A stretch of 64,000 nt of DNA from Caldilineaceae bacterium (GCA_026645575.1 JAPKMW010000023.1:49872-113871), one strand, 5' to 3'; shown: positions 45,501 through 54,185, counted from the first letter of the stretch. The notes: generated by a model from the sequence alone, not told the origin. Program-made: numbers and translations.

Positions 45501-46946
45501 TTACACCTGCAACGGCCAGAGGTTGCGACGCGCCCGCTGATAGGGAATCTGCGCCATCTCCGGCACTAGAGCGCCGGGTGCGCTGACATAGAGAATCTTG
45601 GCGGCAATCGGGGCAAAACCGGCGTGGAAGTGTTGCATCGATTTGACGACCAGGATCTTCTTCTGCGTCGGGTCGATGCCGACGTTGGTGAAGACATGGG
45701 GGCTAAAGGTCTGGGTGCGGTGGGTGATGGCGACGATGTCGATGCCATTGGGGCCGTGGAGCGCGACGCTATCCCCCAATTTTCCCGTCCCCTGCCCAAA
45801 GATTTGGCTGGCGTTGGGCGCAATCTTGCCGACGCGCACGCGCAAGTCTATGGGGTCGCCAGACATCGGCCCCATCTTGCCGCCAATGCGCAGATCAGCG
45901 GTGACGCCTTCGCCTAGTTCCATTGCCACGGCAACGACAATCGGATCCCAGATACAACCAATCGCGACGTTGCTGATACCCCGTTCCAAGAAACGCCGCA
46001 AGAGAAAGGTCGAGTCATTGGGCGCCCCACCGCCAGAGTTATCAGCCACATCCGCAAAGACAATGGGTTGACCGGCCGTTACCAGCGCTTCGTCAATCGC
46101 TGCGTCCATGGTGTGGTAGGTCGGCTGTACATGATCCCGCATGGCATAAAATTCATCACCAAGCTGCTTTGCCAGCGCTGCGCCTTTGGCCGGCTGGTTA
46201 TCGGTGACGACCAACATGCGCGTTCCCAGATCCGGCACATCGCCCCAGGGGAAGCCGTGGCCCAGGGAGATGGACAACACCCCATCCTTGCCTTCGAGCG
46301 CCTGCATTTTGGCAACAAAGCCTTTCACCGGTTCGCGCGTGGTGTGATAGACGCCGATCATGCCGCAGTCGTACAGACTCGTGACCGGTTTAGTCTTCCC
46401 CTCGGCGGCGTCGGCAATGATCTGAAAGAGTTCCTCGGCGCGATCGCCCGGATCAACATGGGGGTACTCCTTGAAGGTGACAACGGCGTCCGCATGGTCG
46501 ATCAGTTGCTGGCTCAGGTGACAATGCAGATCGAGTTCCACCCCAATCGGCACCCCCGGCCCGACGATTTCGCGTACTCGCTGGGTCAGGTCGCCTTCGC
46601 AATCATCATAGCCATCGGCCACCATCGCCCCGTGCATCATGAGCAGCACGGCATCGACCGGCAGCGCAGCTTGCAAGTCGCGGAGAATTTCGTCGCGCAA
46701 TTGCTCATAGACTGGGCGCAGCGTGATGCCGGCGGGTACGGCAAAAGCAGCGAGACTTTCGACAACCGTCCAGCCGCGCGCCCGGCCCAAGTCGCGCCAA
46801 CGCACCAACGGCACGCCAAAGGAGGAAGGGGTCGGGCCATGGTCGCCGTTGCGGATCAGATAGGTCTGTTCAAAGTTCTGCATCCCGGTGAGAAAGGGGG
46901 AAAAGGTGTTGGTCTCGGTGCCGAGTAGGGCGGTGAAGAGTTTCAT
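45501..46946 (-). CDS. M81-family metallopeptidase (MlrC-like)
   Basis: 481 residues. LLGTETNTFSPF at the start, LLMMHGAMVADGYDDCEGDL (residues about 100-120), ELDLHCHLS and FADVADNSGGGAPNDST are the conserved blocks of the DUF1485/M81 family, with His and Asp candidates for zinc. The founding member MlrC acts late in microcystin linear-peptide breakdown; most relatives have unknown substrates. AAGGAT precedes the ATG. It is divergent from an N-acyl-D-amino-acid-deacylase-like gene, so a shared role in degrading modified or D-residue peptides is plausible. Confidence 0.87.
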   Translation of the reverse strand: MKLFTALLGTETNTFSPFLTGMQNFEQTYLIRNGDHGPTPSSFGVPLVRWRDLGRARGWTVVESLAAFAVPAGITLRPVYEQLRDEILRDLQAALPVDAVLLMMHGAMVADGYDDCEGDLTQRVREIVGPGVPIGVELDLHCHLSQQLIDHADAVVTFKEYPHVDPGDRAEELFQIIADAAEGKTKPVTSLYDCGMIGVYHTTREPVKGFVAKMQALEGKDGVLSISLGHGFPWGDVPDLGTRMLVVTDNQPAKGAALAKQLGDEFYAMRDHVQPTYHTMDAAIDEALVTAGQPIVFADVADNSGGGAPNDSTFLLRRFLERGISNVAIGCIWDPIVVAVAMELGEGVTADLRIGGKMGPMSGDPIDLRVRVGKIAPNASQIFGQGTGKLGDSVALHGPNGIDIVAITHRTQTFSPHVFTNVGIDPTQKKILVVKSMQHFHAGFAPIAAKILYVSAPGALVPEMAQIPYQRARRNLWPLQV

Positions 46947-47000
46947 AGCTTGAATCCTTCGTGGTGTGAGTTGTGATAAAATCGATATATGGCTTTGATC

Positions 47001-47075
47001 GTCCCATAGGGACGGTTGAGTTTAGGATGAGGAAAATGCTTACGCCCTTTCTAAAGTCAATCGTCCCTATAGGAC
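47001..47075. repeat. MITE-like palindromic element, copy 1
   Basis: A 75-bp element with 25-bp terminal inverted repeats (47001-47025/47051-47075, three mismatches). It shares both arms with the element at 50708-50787, while the loops differ in sequence and length. It lies between the divergent M81 and deacylase genes. Confidence 0.8.
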
Positions 47076-47104
47076 AAAAAGCAGCATACCGCTTGCTGTG
47101 TATA

Positions 47105-47134
47105 TTGAAATTTCGCGTGGTTTATAAGTATAAC
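47105..47134 (+). promoter_or_regulatory. Candidate promoter of the deacylase-like gene
   Basis: TTGAAA at 47105-47110 and TATAAC at 47129-47134, 18 bp apart, end 38 bp before the ATG at 47173. Confidence 0.5.
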
Positions 47135-47172
47135 ATATGTTTCATGAACAACCTATCAAAAGGAAAACAGCC

Positions 47173-48786
47173 ATGTCCACCTACAACACCTTGATCCGCA
47201 ACGCCCGCATTATCGATGGGACGGGCAACCCCTGGTTTTATGGCGATGTTGCCCTAGCGGGGGATCGCATTGCGGCGATTACGGCTCCCGGCGCCATTGC
47301 GACAGAACAATGCGCAACCATTGTTGACGCCACCGGTCTGGTGGTCTGCCCCGGCTTTATTGACATTCAAAGTCATTCGATTCTGCCCTTGATGCACGAT
47401 GGGCGGTCGCTCTCCAAGATCACCCAAGGCGTCACCACCGAGATCATGGGCGAAGGGTGGACGCCGGCGCCCTGCGGCGGTCACTTTACCGATCCCTATG
47501 CGCTGAGTCTGGTCACCTTTGATGTGGGTGAATGGCGGGAGCGAATGAAAACATGGCGGCGCTTTGGCGACTGGCTCGCCGCCATGATCGACCACGGCGT
47601 CTCGCCTAACATCGGTTCCTTTCTCGGCGGTGGCACTTTGCGTGCCTATGCGAAGGGAATGGCAATGGGCCAAGCGAATGCCGATGAACTGGCGCTTATG
47701 CAACGCCTCATGGCCGAAGCGATGGAGGATGGCGCCTTCGGTGTGTCGTATGCCCTGATCTATCCGCCGGACACTTATGTTGAAACCGCTGAAATTGTGG
47801 AGGTTTGTAAAGTCATGGCGCGCTATGGCGGCGTCTACATCTCCCATGTGCGTTCCGAAGCGGCGCAGTTGCACCAAGGCATTGGCGAGGCCATCGAAAT
47901 TGGCCGGCGCGCCCATTGCCCGGTAGAGATCTATCACCTGAAAGCCTCTGGACAGGAGAATTGGTGGAAGATGCCGGAGATCATCGCCATGATCGACGAG
48001 GCGCGGCGTGATGGCGTCGATGTCACCGCCGATATGTACCCCTACACCGCGTCCGGCACTGGCTTGATGGCAATGTTCCCGACCTGGGTCTCGGCCGACG
48101 GCAAGTTTTTCGACAACCTGCGCGACCCGGCCACGCGGGCACGGATTCATGACGAAATGCGCAATCCCGCCGGCGGCTTAATGGCAAGTCCGCCAGAAGT
48201 GGTGATGCCGGTTGGCTTCCAAAAGCCGGCTAATAAGCAATATGTCGGGAAACGGCTGCTGGAAATTGCGACCATGCGCAACCAGCACTGGATCGACGCC
48301 GCGATGGATTTACTACTAGACGAAGAGCAACGCATTGGCACCATTTACTTTAAGATGAGCGAGGAGAATGTAACGTTGCAACTGCGCCAGCCCTGGATCA
48401 AAATTTCCACCGATGCCGGCGGCTATGATCCGGTTTGGGGTATTCCCCAAGGGCCAACCCATCCGCGCAGCTATGGCACATATCCGCGGGTGTTAGGGAA
48501 GTATGTGCGTGAAGAAGGCGTGTTAGCATTAGAGGATGCCATTCGTAAGATGACCTCAGCCGTGGCGGCTCGCTTGGGGCTGCGCAATCGTGGTCTGTTA
48601 CGCGCGGGCTATTACGCCGATGTGGTTCTCTTTGATCCGGCCATCATCATTGATTGCGCAACCTTTGCCGAATCCCATCAACTAGCAGTTGGCATTACCG
48701 ATGTGTGGATTAATGGAGCGCCGGTGTTAACCAAAGGTATTCACACAGGCGCCACGCCGGGCCGTTGCGTTGGCAGTGGCAGGTAG
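47173..48786 (+). CDS. N-acyl-D-amino-acid deacylase-like amidohydrolase
   Basis: 537 residues from ATG 47173 (AAAAGGAAAA upstream). The amidohydrolase layout is clear: small N-terminal beta domain (IIDGTGNPW, DVALAGDRIAAI), PGFIDIQSHS at residues 60-69, VYISHVRSE and IYHLKASG with metal-site His, DMYPYTASGTGL, and the C-terminal return (GLRNRGLLRAGYYADVVLFDP). Two metal-site positions differ from classical D-aminoacylase: Gln66 replaces the first His of H-x-H, and GEGWTPAP replaces the GNCG-x-x-x-AP motif with its Cys ligand. This subgroup is usually annotated as D-aminoacylase, but activity is uncertain. Confidence 0.82.
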   Translation: MSTYNTLIRNARIIDGTGNPWFYGDVALAGDRIAAITAPGAIATEQCATIVDATGLVVCPGFIDIQSHSILPLMHDGRSLSKITQGVTTEIMGEGWTPAPCGGHFTDPYALSLVTFDVGEWRERMKTWRRFGDWLAAMIDHGVSPNIGSFLGGGTLRAYAKGMAMGQANADELALMQRLMAEAMEDGAFGVSYALIYPPDTYVETAEIVEVCKVMARYGGVYISHVRSEAAQLHQGIGEAIEIGRRAHCPVEIYHLKASGQENWWKMPEIIAMIDEARRDGVDVTADMYPYTASGTGLMAMFPTWVSADGKFFDNLRDPATRARIHDEMRNPAGGLMASPPEVVMPVGFQKPANKQYVGKRLLEIATMRNQHWIDAAMDLLLDEEQRIGTIYFKMSEENVTLQLRQPWIKISTDAGGYDPVWGIPQGPTHPRSYGTYPRVLGKYVREEGVLALEDAIRKMTSAVAARLGLRNRGLLRAGYYADVVLFDPAIIIDCATFAESHQLAVGITDVWINGAPVLTKGIHTGATPGRCVGSGR

Positions 48787-48858
48787 CAGGGACAGGTAGC
48801 AAGTGGCAGGGACACGAGCAACCGTGATTATTCAGCACACCTGCTACCGTCACGTCGC

Positions 48859-48966
48859 TTAACCGAGCGCATAAATGGTTTGGGGCATAATTGTCCACAT
48901 GACAGAGAGTAAAAATGCCACCAACCCAACAACTACCATCGTGTGCTTAACTGTATACTGTTTCAT
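48859..48966 (-). CDS. 35-residue single-span membrane peptide
   Basis: A short frame encodes MKQYTVKHTMVVVGLVAFLL and 15 further residues. It has a basic N-terminus and one hydrophobic helix. AAGGAGC (complement of 48973-48979) stands 6 nt before the ATG, an excellent RBS for so small an ORF. No family is recognised. It resembles small membrane-regulator peptides or type I toxins. It is convergent with the deacylase-like gene and divergent from the primase gene. Confidence 0.6.
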   Translation of the reverse strand: MKQYTVKHTMVVVGLVAFLLSVMWTIMPQTIYALG

Positions 48967-48979
48967 GACCTTGCTCCTT

Positions 48980-49388
48980 ACTGTTTTATTTTACCCTCTC
49001 TTATTACAAAGGTTCCACTAAGGGTGTGATCTAAACGACCCAAGCGCACCGTAGCAACCAATGTAACTGCTTGACCCTAGCGTACCATGAGTCGTTATCA
49101 AAATTCCTTTCATTTGTCTGTCAGCAAAGCGCAACTTGACCTTTAGGAATCCGTCATAATATGGTCTTTAGCAACCAAATAACCGTACTATTTTCTTCTA
49201 TAAAATTACGTTAAAATTAATATTTTCCAGAAAATTTACTAAGAGCTTGCTTGTTTTGCTCTGTATTCCTGCTCCACAAAATGCTTGATCTGCTTCAACC
49301 AATTGGCGCAAAATATCACGTTGTGCTACAATAAGAACACATGTTCGTTTGCGTACCCTTTAGATTTTTGCGAGCCTTACCGAGAGAA
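48980..49388. other. AT-rich gene-free region upstream of the primase-like gene
   Basis: About 400 bp without a gene and clearly more AT-rich than the rest of the window, most so at 49190-49260. A TTGACC (49136-49141) and a CATAAT (49155-49160) are too close for a standard promoter. No iterons or DnaA-box array can be made out, so an origin is not claimed. Confidence 0.55.
49303..49332 (+). promoter_or_regulatory. Candidate promoter of the primase-like gene
   Basis: TTGGCG at 49303-49308 and TACAAT at 49327-49332, 18 bp apart, give a start near 49339. That fits the ATG at 49389 better than the in-frame ATG at 49341, which would be almost leaderless. Confidence 0.45.
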
Positions 49389-50627
49389 ATGAGCGAGAAC
49401 ATGATTCAAGAAACCGTGATCACCCCAACGTATACGCAGCGTCTTTTTGCCCACTTGCATCGCGGCGGGCGCTACGCCCACCTCTGGACCGATGCCGGCC
49501 ACACTTCCTACTGGTTCCGCGTGGACACCAAGCAGCGACGGCGTGTACCCAAGCGCTGGCTGGGCCACAACGTCTACTTTTCCGTCCACCCATTGTCGCA
49601 AATTCCACCGCAGAACAGCAATGGTAGCCGCGACCGGCGCTATATTAGCAGCCAGACCGACTATATCTGCGCCATCAACGCGCTCTTTGCCGAGTTTGAT
49701 AGCAAAGATGCCGTCCTGCCGTTGGAATATGCGCCTTATCTGCCCGCCGGCTTTCGGCTCATGAGCATGGTGGAGAAGCACAATGCCGCAAAGGCGGCCA
49801 AAGAGAAGCTTTTCTACCGTTCGCCGGAGCGCTTCAAAGCGCGCACTTTCCAGCAACTGCGCACACTCCCGTACCCACCCAGTGTAATCGTTGACAGTGG
49901 TGGGGGCTACCACTGCTATTGGCTGCTACGCGAAAGCGTCCCCTTGGATGCGATTAATCGTAACGATGTGCAGATCATCCAAAACGGCTGGGTCAAGGTC
50001 GTAGGCGGTGATCCGGGCGCGGCGGATCTGCGGCGCGTGTTGCGGGTGCCGGGAACTTACAATTGCAAACCAGCCTTTGGTGAAGAAGCGCCCCAAGTCA
50101 GCTTTGTCAAAACCAACTTTGATCTGCTCTACGACTATCACCAACTGGAAGAGGTGGTCAACGATTGGCTCTTTGCCCAGCGCGCCCGCCATCGCCGTCG
50201 CAACCGCCGCCAGCCGACAGCGCAAGAGGCGGCAGATGTGCGCGCCCGTTTCAACCAGCAGCACTCGCTGGTCGATCTGCTACGCCGCCACGGTTATCAA
50301 CTTGGCGCCCAATACGGCGCTCAAACCCGTCTGGCGCGACCAGGGCGAGATCGCTTCCATTCGTCCGTCACCGTCTTTGCCGCACATGGAGACACACCGG
50401 AGCGGTCGATTCACTTTAGCACCAACGACCCGCTCTACAGCGCCGAACGGGTTAACGAGCAGACCGGCTTACTGCGCCGGCGCCTCTATGATGCCTTTGC
50501 GGTCTACACCCTGCTCGATCACGGCGGCGACTGGCAGACCGCCTTTCGGGCGGCGACCAAAGCAGTGGAAACGCTGGCTAACGATGGTGTGAGTCGGCAC
50601 GAAACCCAAACGGCTCAGGTACAATAA
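49389..50627 (+). CDS. PrimPol/RepB-like replication primase
   Basis: 412 residues from ATG 49389 (CGAGAGAAATG upstream); 49341 would add 16 residues. LFAEFDSKD (Asp104/Asp107), VIVDSGGGYHCYWLL (His175) and ADLRRVLRVPGTYNCK match the archaeo-eukaryotic-type primases of plasmids and mobile elements (RepB-primase/PrimPol-like). The basic stretch RARHRRRNRRQ follows. No helicase, integrase or partition gene is next to it. It lies between the two MITE-like copies and behind an AT-rich leader, so it may be the remaining core of a former replicon. Confidence 0.72.
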   Translation: MSENMIQETVITPTYTQRLFAHLHRGGRYAHLWTDAGHTSYWFRVDTKQRRRVPKRWLGHNVYFSVHPLSQIPPQNSNGSRDRRYISSQTDYICAINALFAEFDSKDAVLPLEYAPYLPAGFRLMSMVEKHNAAKAAKEKLFYRSPERFKARTFQQLRTLPYPPSVIVDSGGGYHCYWLLRESVPLDAINRNDVQIIQNGWVKVVGGDPGAADLRRVLRVPGTYNCKPAFGEEAPQVSFVKTNFDLLYDYHQLEEVVNDWLFAQRARHRRRNRRQPTAQEAADVRARFNQQHSLVDLLRRHGYQLGAQYGAQTRLARPGRDRFHSSVTVFAAHGDTPERSIHFSTNDPLYSAERVNEQTGLLRRRLYDAFAVYTLLDHGGDWQTAFRAATKAVETLANDGVSRHETQTAQVQ

Positions 50628-50707
50628 TAGGGGCAGGAAGCCTGTGTACGTTCACGCTGTTTTGTCAAATATGGCTGATGGTTGGGTTCGCACATGGGTA
50701 CAATTTT

Positions 50708-50787
50708 GTCCCGTAGGGATGGTTGAGTTTAGGGATGGGTAATCTTTCATTTTATTTCCCTTCTAAACTCAATCGTCCCTACGGGAC
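50708..50787. repeat. MITE-like palindromic element, copy 2
   Basis: An 80-bp element with 25-bp terminal inverted repeats (50708-50732/50763-50787, two G-T type mismatches). Both arms are nearly identical to those of the copy at 47001. It is in the gene-free gap 50628-50976, which also holds the terminator that follows. Confidence 0.82.
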
Positions 50788-50801
50788 GTACAATCATCTC
50801 A

Positions 50802-50852
50802 ACAAACCGGCGCACCACTGACAAAAGGGCGCCGGTTTGTTTTTTATCTTTT
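50802..50852 (+). terminator. Rho-independent terminator after the primase-like gene
   Basis: Arms 50802-50813 and 50829-50840 pair over 12 bp around a 15-nt loop. A T-rich tract with two runs of five or more Ts follows directly (50840-50852). GCGCCGGTTTG in its right arm recurs in the terminator at 57547. Confidence 0.8.
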
Positions 50853-50976
50853 TAGCATTTACCGATTTACGATGTTGTATGGTACACTACCCCTCAACTT
50901 TGCCAATCCGTAGCAGCCTACTCGTTCGCTAATCCATTGATCCGAAAGGATCAATCAACCCAGAAATGTGACGCGC

Positions 50977-51444
50977 ATGAGTTTCTCATCACTCTTTGCT
51001 TACCCAACCGAAAGCACGCCTGATCCCATTGCCGACCAACCCATTCTGGCCCACTGGACGCACAGCCAGTGGCAGAAGCTCTTTGCCGTGACCCAAACCT
51101 ATCGCTACAGCGCCGGTGAGTGGGTGATTCGGCAGGGTGCAACCGACCATGCGCTCTACCTCGTCGCCTTTGGCCGGCTAGAAGTGGTGGGGAGCGTAGC
51201 GGGCCAGAGCCAGCAGCGCCTCGCCTTGATCGAAGCAGGCGCGATTGTCGGCGAGCAGAGTTTTCTGGATGGTCGGCCCCAGCCGCTTGACGTGCGCGCT
51301 GTCACCGACGCCGAAACAATGCGCCTGAGCGTTGAAGCCTTCGACACCTTTGCTGCCCGTGAACCCAATCTGGCCCGTGATCTCGCCCTAGCAACTGGAC
51401 GGATCGTCTCGTTACGGTTACGCACCGCGACAAAAACGGGTTGA
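50977..51444 (+). CDS. Cyclic-nucleotide-binding domain protein without HTH
   Basis: 155 residues from ATG 50977; an in-frame GTG at 50968 is possible. The cNMP-binding beta roll covers most of the protein: YRYSAGEWVIRQGATDHALY, FGRLEVVG and a phosphate-binding-cassette-like GAIVGEQSFLDGRPQPLDVRA. No C-terminal DNA-binding helix follows, so this is a stand-alone sensor, not a Crp regulator. It runs into or ends just before the oxidoreductase gene, which it probably gates. Confidence 0.82.
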   Translation: MSFSSLFAYPTESTPDPIADQPILAHWTHSQWQKLFAVTQTYRYSAGEWVIRQGATDHALYLVAFGRLEVVGSVAGQSQQRLALIEAGAIVGEQSFLDGRPQPLDVRAVTDAETMRLSVEAFDTFAAREPNLARDLALATGRIVSLRLRTATKTG

Positions 51445-51491
51445 CGCAACACGAATCACGAATTACGAATCACATCAGCGGAGACTTGCTT

Positions 51492-54122
51492 GTGGAAGCT
51501 GCAAAAATTTTTCCCAACTATTTGCAAATGGCCCAACGGTTGCCCATCCCCATTTGGCATGGTTTACGCGTGCTGAGTGTGGGGGTGGCGCTGGGGTTGT
51601 GCATGGTCTTGATCGTGCGCCCGGAACTGGGGCTGTGGCTCTTCTGGCAAGTGTTGATCCCCTTTGTGCCGCTGCTCTTTTTCGTGGCCCCTGGCGTCTG
51701 GCGCAATATCTGCCCACTGGCGGCGCTAAACCAGACGCCGCGGCTCTTCCAGTTCACCAAAGCGCTGACCCTGCCCCGCTGGATGCAGGAGTATGGCTAT
51801 GTGATCGCCATCACCCTCTTTCTGCTGATTGTGCCGGCGCGCAAGTTGCTCTTTAACACTAACGGTGTGGCAACAGCGCTGCTGATTCTAACCTTGCTGA
51901 TCGCCGCCTTTGTCATGGGTAATTTTTTCAAGGGCAAGAGCGGTTGGTGCAGCAGTATTTGTCCGTTGTTGCCGGTGCAGCGCATCTATGGGCAGACCCC
52001 TTTTCTTACGGTGCCGAATAGCCATTGTCAACCCTGCCTCGGTTGCACCAAAAATTGCTACGACTTTAATCCACGCGTCGCCTACCTGGCCGATCTGCAC
52101 GACCCGGATCGCCACTTTGCCGCCTATCGTAAATTTTTCGTTGGTCTCTTTCCCGGCTTTATTCTGGCCTTTTATACCTTACCCAGTGCGCCCGCCATTT
52201 CCGCCCTCAGCCTCTATGGTCAGGTCGCGCTCTATGCGTTGGTAAGCGTCGCCCTCTTTTTTGCCGCCGACAGCTTTGTCAAAACCACCAGCAACAAGAT
52301 CACCGTCCTCTTTGGCGCGGCAGCGCTCAATCTCTATTACTGGTTCAACGCTGTAACCATCGGCATGCTCATCGCCGATCCAGCGCCGGCGTGGGTGGTC
52401 TGGCCGGTACGAGCGTTGGTGCTGGGCTTGACCCTCATCTGGATCTACCGCACCTACCAGAAAGAACGCACCTTTATTGAGTTGATCCTGACGCCCCAAA
52501 GCAGCGGCCGCGACGCCGCCAATGAGTCGCTGGTCAGCCATCACGCCAGTCTGGCCGGCAGCCCGGAGGTTTTGATCGAGGGCAAACGCATTGTGGTGGA
52601 AAAGGGCAAAACGCTCTTGGAGATTATCGAAGCCAACGGCTTACCGATTGAAGCCGGTTGTCGCATGGGCGTCTGTGGCGCCGACCCAGTCTGCATTGTC
52701 AAGGGCATGGACAAGCTCTCCAAAATCAGCAGCGACGAACGCACGACGCTGGAACGGTTGGGCCGCGACGAGAATACGCGTATGGCCTGTGTCACGCGGG
52801 TGCGGGGTAATGTCGAAGTGTCGCTCAAGGCCGAACAGCCGAAGAAATTTGCCACCAGCATTGTCGCCGGCTTCCCCTATGACAAAGCAGTCAAAAAAGT
52901 GGTGATTGTTGGTAACGGCATTGCCGGCGTCACTGCCGCCGATCATGTACGCCGGCGCCACCCGACCTGCGAAATTCATCTCATCGGGCGCGAACGCCAT
53001 CACCTTTACAATCGCATGGGCATCACCCGGCTCATCTATGGGCGCTCGGCCATGAGCGGTCTCTACCTCATGCCGGAGAAGTGGTATGATGACTATGCGA
53101 TCACCACCTGGCTCAACACCCACGTCACCACCATTGACAAGGCGACGCGCAAAGTCACGCTTGGCACCGGCGAAACGCTCGACTATGACCGACTGATCCT
53201 CACCACCGGCAGCCAGAGTTTTGTGCCACCGTTGGAGGGCTATGGTCTGCCCGGCTCCTTTGTGCTGCGCACAGCGGAAGACGCCATGGCAATTCGCGCC
53301 TTTGTCCAGGAACGCATTTGCCGACATGGCGTGGTGGCCGGCGGCGGGCTGCTGGGGTTGGAAGCGGCCTATGGGTTGCACAAACTCGGTCTGAGCGTAG
53401 CCGTCCTGGAACGTTCGACAGCGCTGCTCCGACGTCAGTTGGATGAAACCGGGGCGCGTTTCCTGCGCCAATATCTGGAAGGGGTCGGCTTGCAGATTGT
53501 CACCGAAGCCGAAACTGCCGCTGTTCACGGTCAGGGGCGCGTCCAGCAGGTAACGCTCAAGGATGGCCGCACGCTGTCCTGCGATCTCTTCCTGGTGGCC
53601 GCCGGTATTCGCTCTGAAATCGACCTAGCCAAAGGGATAGGGCTAACGGTCAAGCGGGGCGTGGTGGTCGATGCCCAGATGCGCACCAGCGATCCCGCCA
53701 TCTTTGCCGCCGGGGATGTGGCCGAATTCAACGGACAGACCCTGGGGTTATGGCCGGTGGCGGTGAGTCAGGCCGAGGCGGCGGCGGTCAATGCCGTCGC
53801 ACCGCTCAACACCGCCCCGGTCACCTACCGCGAAATCGTGCCGGTGACGATGCTCAAGGTGGTCGGCGTCGATCTCACCTCCATCGGCCAGATCGAGGCC
53901 AAAGGGGCCAACCAAAGCGAAATTGTCTTTAGCGAACCGGCCGAAAACCGCTACCGCAAGTTGGTCATCGCCGATGGCAAAATTGTGGGCGCGATCTTGC
54001 TGGGCTATCCCGCCCTGGCGCCGGCGATTGCGGAAATCAGCAAACAGGGAATAGACATCAGCAAGCAGCTACCAGCCCTGCGCAACGGTGACTGGGATGG
54101 GCTGAAGGCGCTGGTAGAGTAA
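51492..54122 (+). CDS. Membrane 4Fe-4S / 2Fe-2S ferredoxin / FAD oxidoreductase fusion
   Basis: 876 residues from GTG 51492 (GCGGAGA upstream). The frame reaches a TTG at 51441, but that stretch is ACGAATCACGAATTACGAAT repeat DNA. Part 1 (about 20-330) has several transmembrane helices and Cys motifs of the NapH/NosR kind: NICPL, CSSICPLL and CQPCLGCTKNC. Part 2 (about 350-440) is a 2Fe-2S ferredoxin with Cys390, 395, 401 and 433. Part 3 (about 460-876) is a NirB/rubredoxin-reductase-like flavoprotein with VVIVGNGIAGVTAAD, VVAGGGLLGLEAAYG and IFAAGDVAEF. It could pass electrons between NAD(P)H and a membrane acceptor. Coupling to the cNMP sensor upstream is the notable point. Confidence 0.85.
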   Translation: MEAAKIFPNYLQMAQRLPIPIWHGLRVLSVGVALGLCMVLIVRPELGLWLFWQVLIPFVPLLFFVAPGVWRNICPLAALNQTPRLFQFTKALTLPRWMQEYGYVIAITLFLLIVPARKLLFNTNGVATALLILTLLIAAFVMGNFFKGKSGWCSSICPLLPVQRIYGQTPFLTVPNSHCQPCLGCTKNCYDFNPRVAYLADLHDPDRHFAAYRKFFVGLFPGFILAFYTLPSAPAISALSLYGQVALYALVSVALFFAADSFVKTTSNKITVLFGAAALNLYYWFNAVTIGMLIADPAPAWVVWPVRALVLGLTLIWIYRTYQKERTFIELILTPQSSGRDAANESLVSHHASLAGSPEVLIEGKRIVVEKGKTLLEIIEANGLPIEAGCRMGVCGADPVCIVKGMDKLSKISSDERTTLERLGRDENTRMACVTRVRGNVEVSLKAEQPKKFATSIVAGFPYDKAVKKVVIVGNGIAGVTAADHVRRRHPTCEIHLIGRERHHLYNRMGITRLIYGRSAMSGLYLMPEKWYDDYAITTWLNTHVTTIDKATRKVTLGTGETLDYDRLILTTGSQSFVPPLEGYGLPGSFVLRTAEDAMAIRAFVQERICRHGVVAGGGLLGLEAAYGLHKLGLSVAVLERSTALLRRQLDETGARFLRQYLEGVGLQIVTEAETAAVHGQGRVQQVTLKDGRTLSCDLFLVAAGIRSEIDLAKGIGLTVKRGVVVDAQMRTSDPAIFAAGDVAEFNGQTLGLWPVAVSQAEAAAVNAVAPLNTAPVTYREIVPVTMLKVVGVDLTSIGQIEAKGANQSEIVFSEPAENRYRKLVIADGKIVGAILLGYPALAPAIAEISKQGIDISKQLPALRNGDWDGLKALVE

Positions 54123-54130
54123 GTTTTGCA

Positions 54131-54185
54131 GGTGAGGGGTGACAAGGTGACTTCGGCAAGCTCAGTCACCTTGTCACCCCTCACC
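54131..54185. repeat. Perfect 21-bp inverted repeat
   Basis: Arms 54131-54151 and 54165-54185 pair without mismatch. The tip reads CTTCGGCAAGCTCAG, almost the same as the tip of the hairpin at 58981. The arms contain GTGACAAGGTGAC-type DNA also seen at 18997 and 13275. Confidence 0.88.

Noticed and set aside
46068..46928. 286-residue plus-strand ORF opposite the M81 gene
   Set aside because: Shadow frame with no family match; the minus strand has all M81 blocks.
47254..48150. 298-residue minus-strand ORF opposite the deacylase-like gene
   Set aside because: Shadow frame; amidohydrolase motifs are on the plus strand.
51441..51491. TTG start for the redox fusion overlapping the cNMP gene by 4 bp
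   Set aside because: The added codons are ACGAATCACGAATT repeat DNA; GTG 51492 has a better RBS. The choice does not change the domains.
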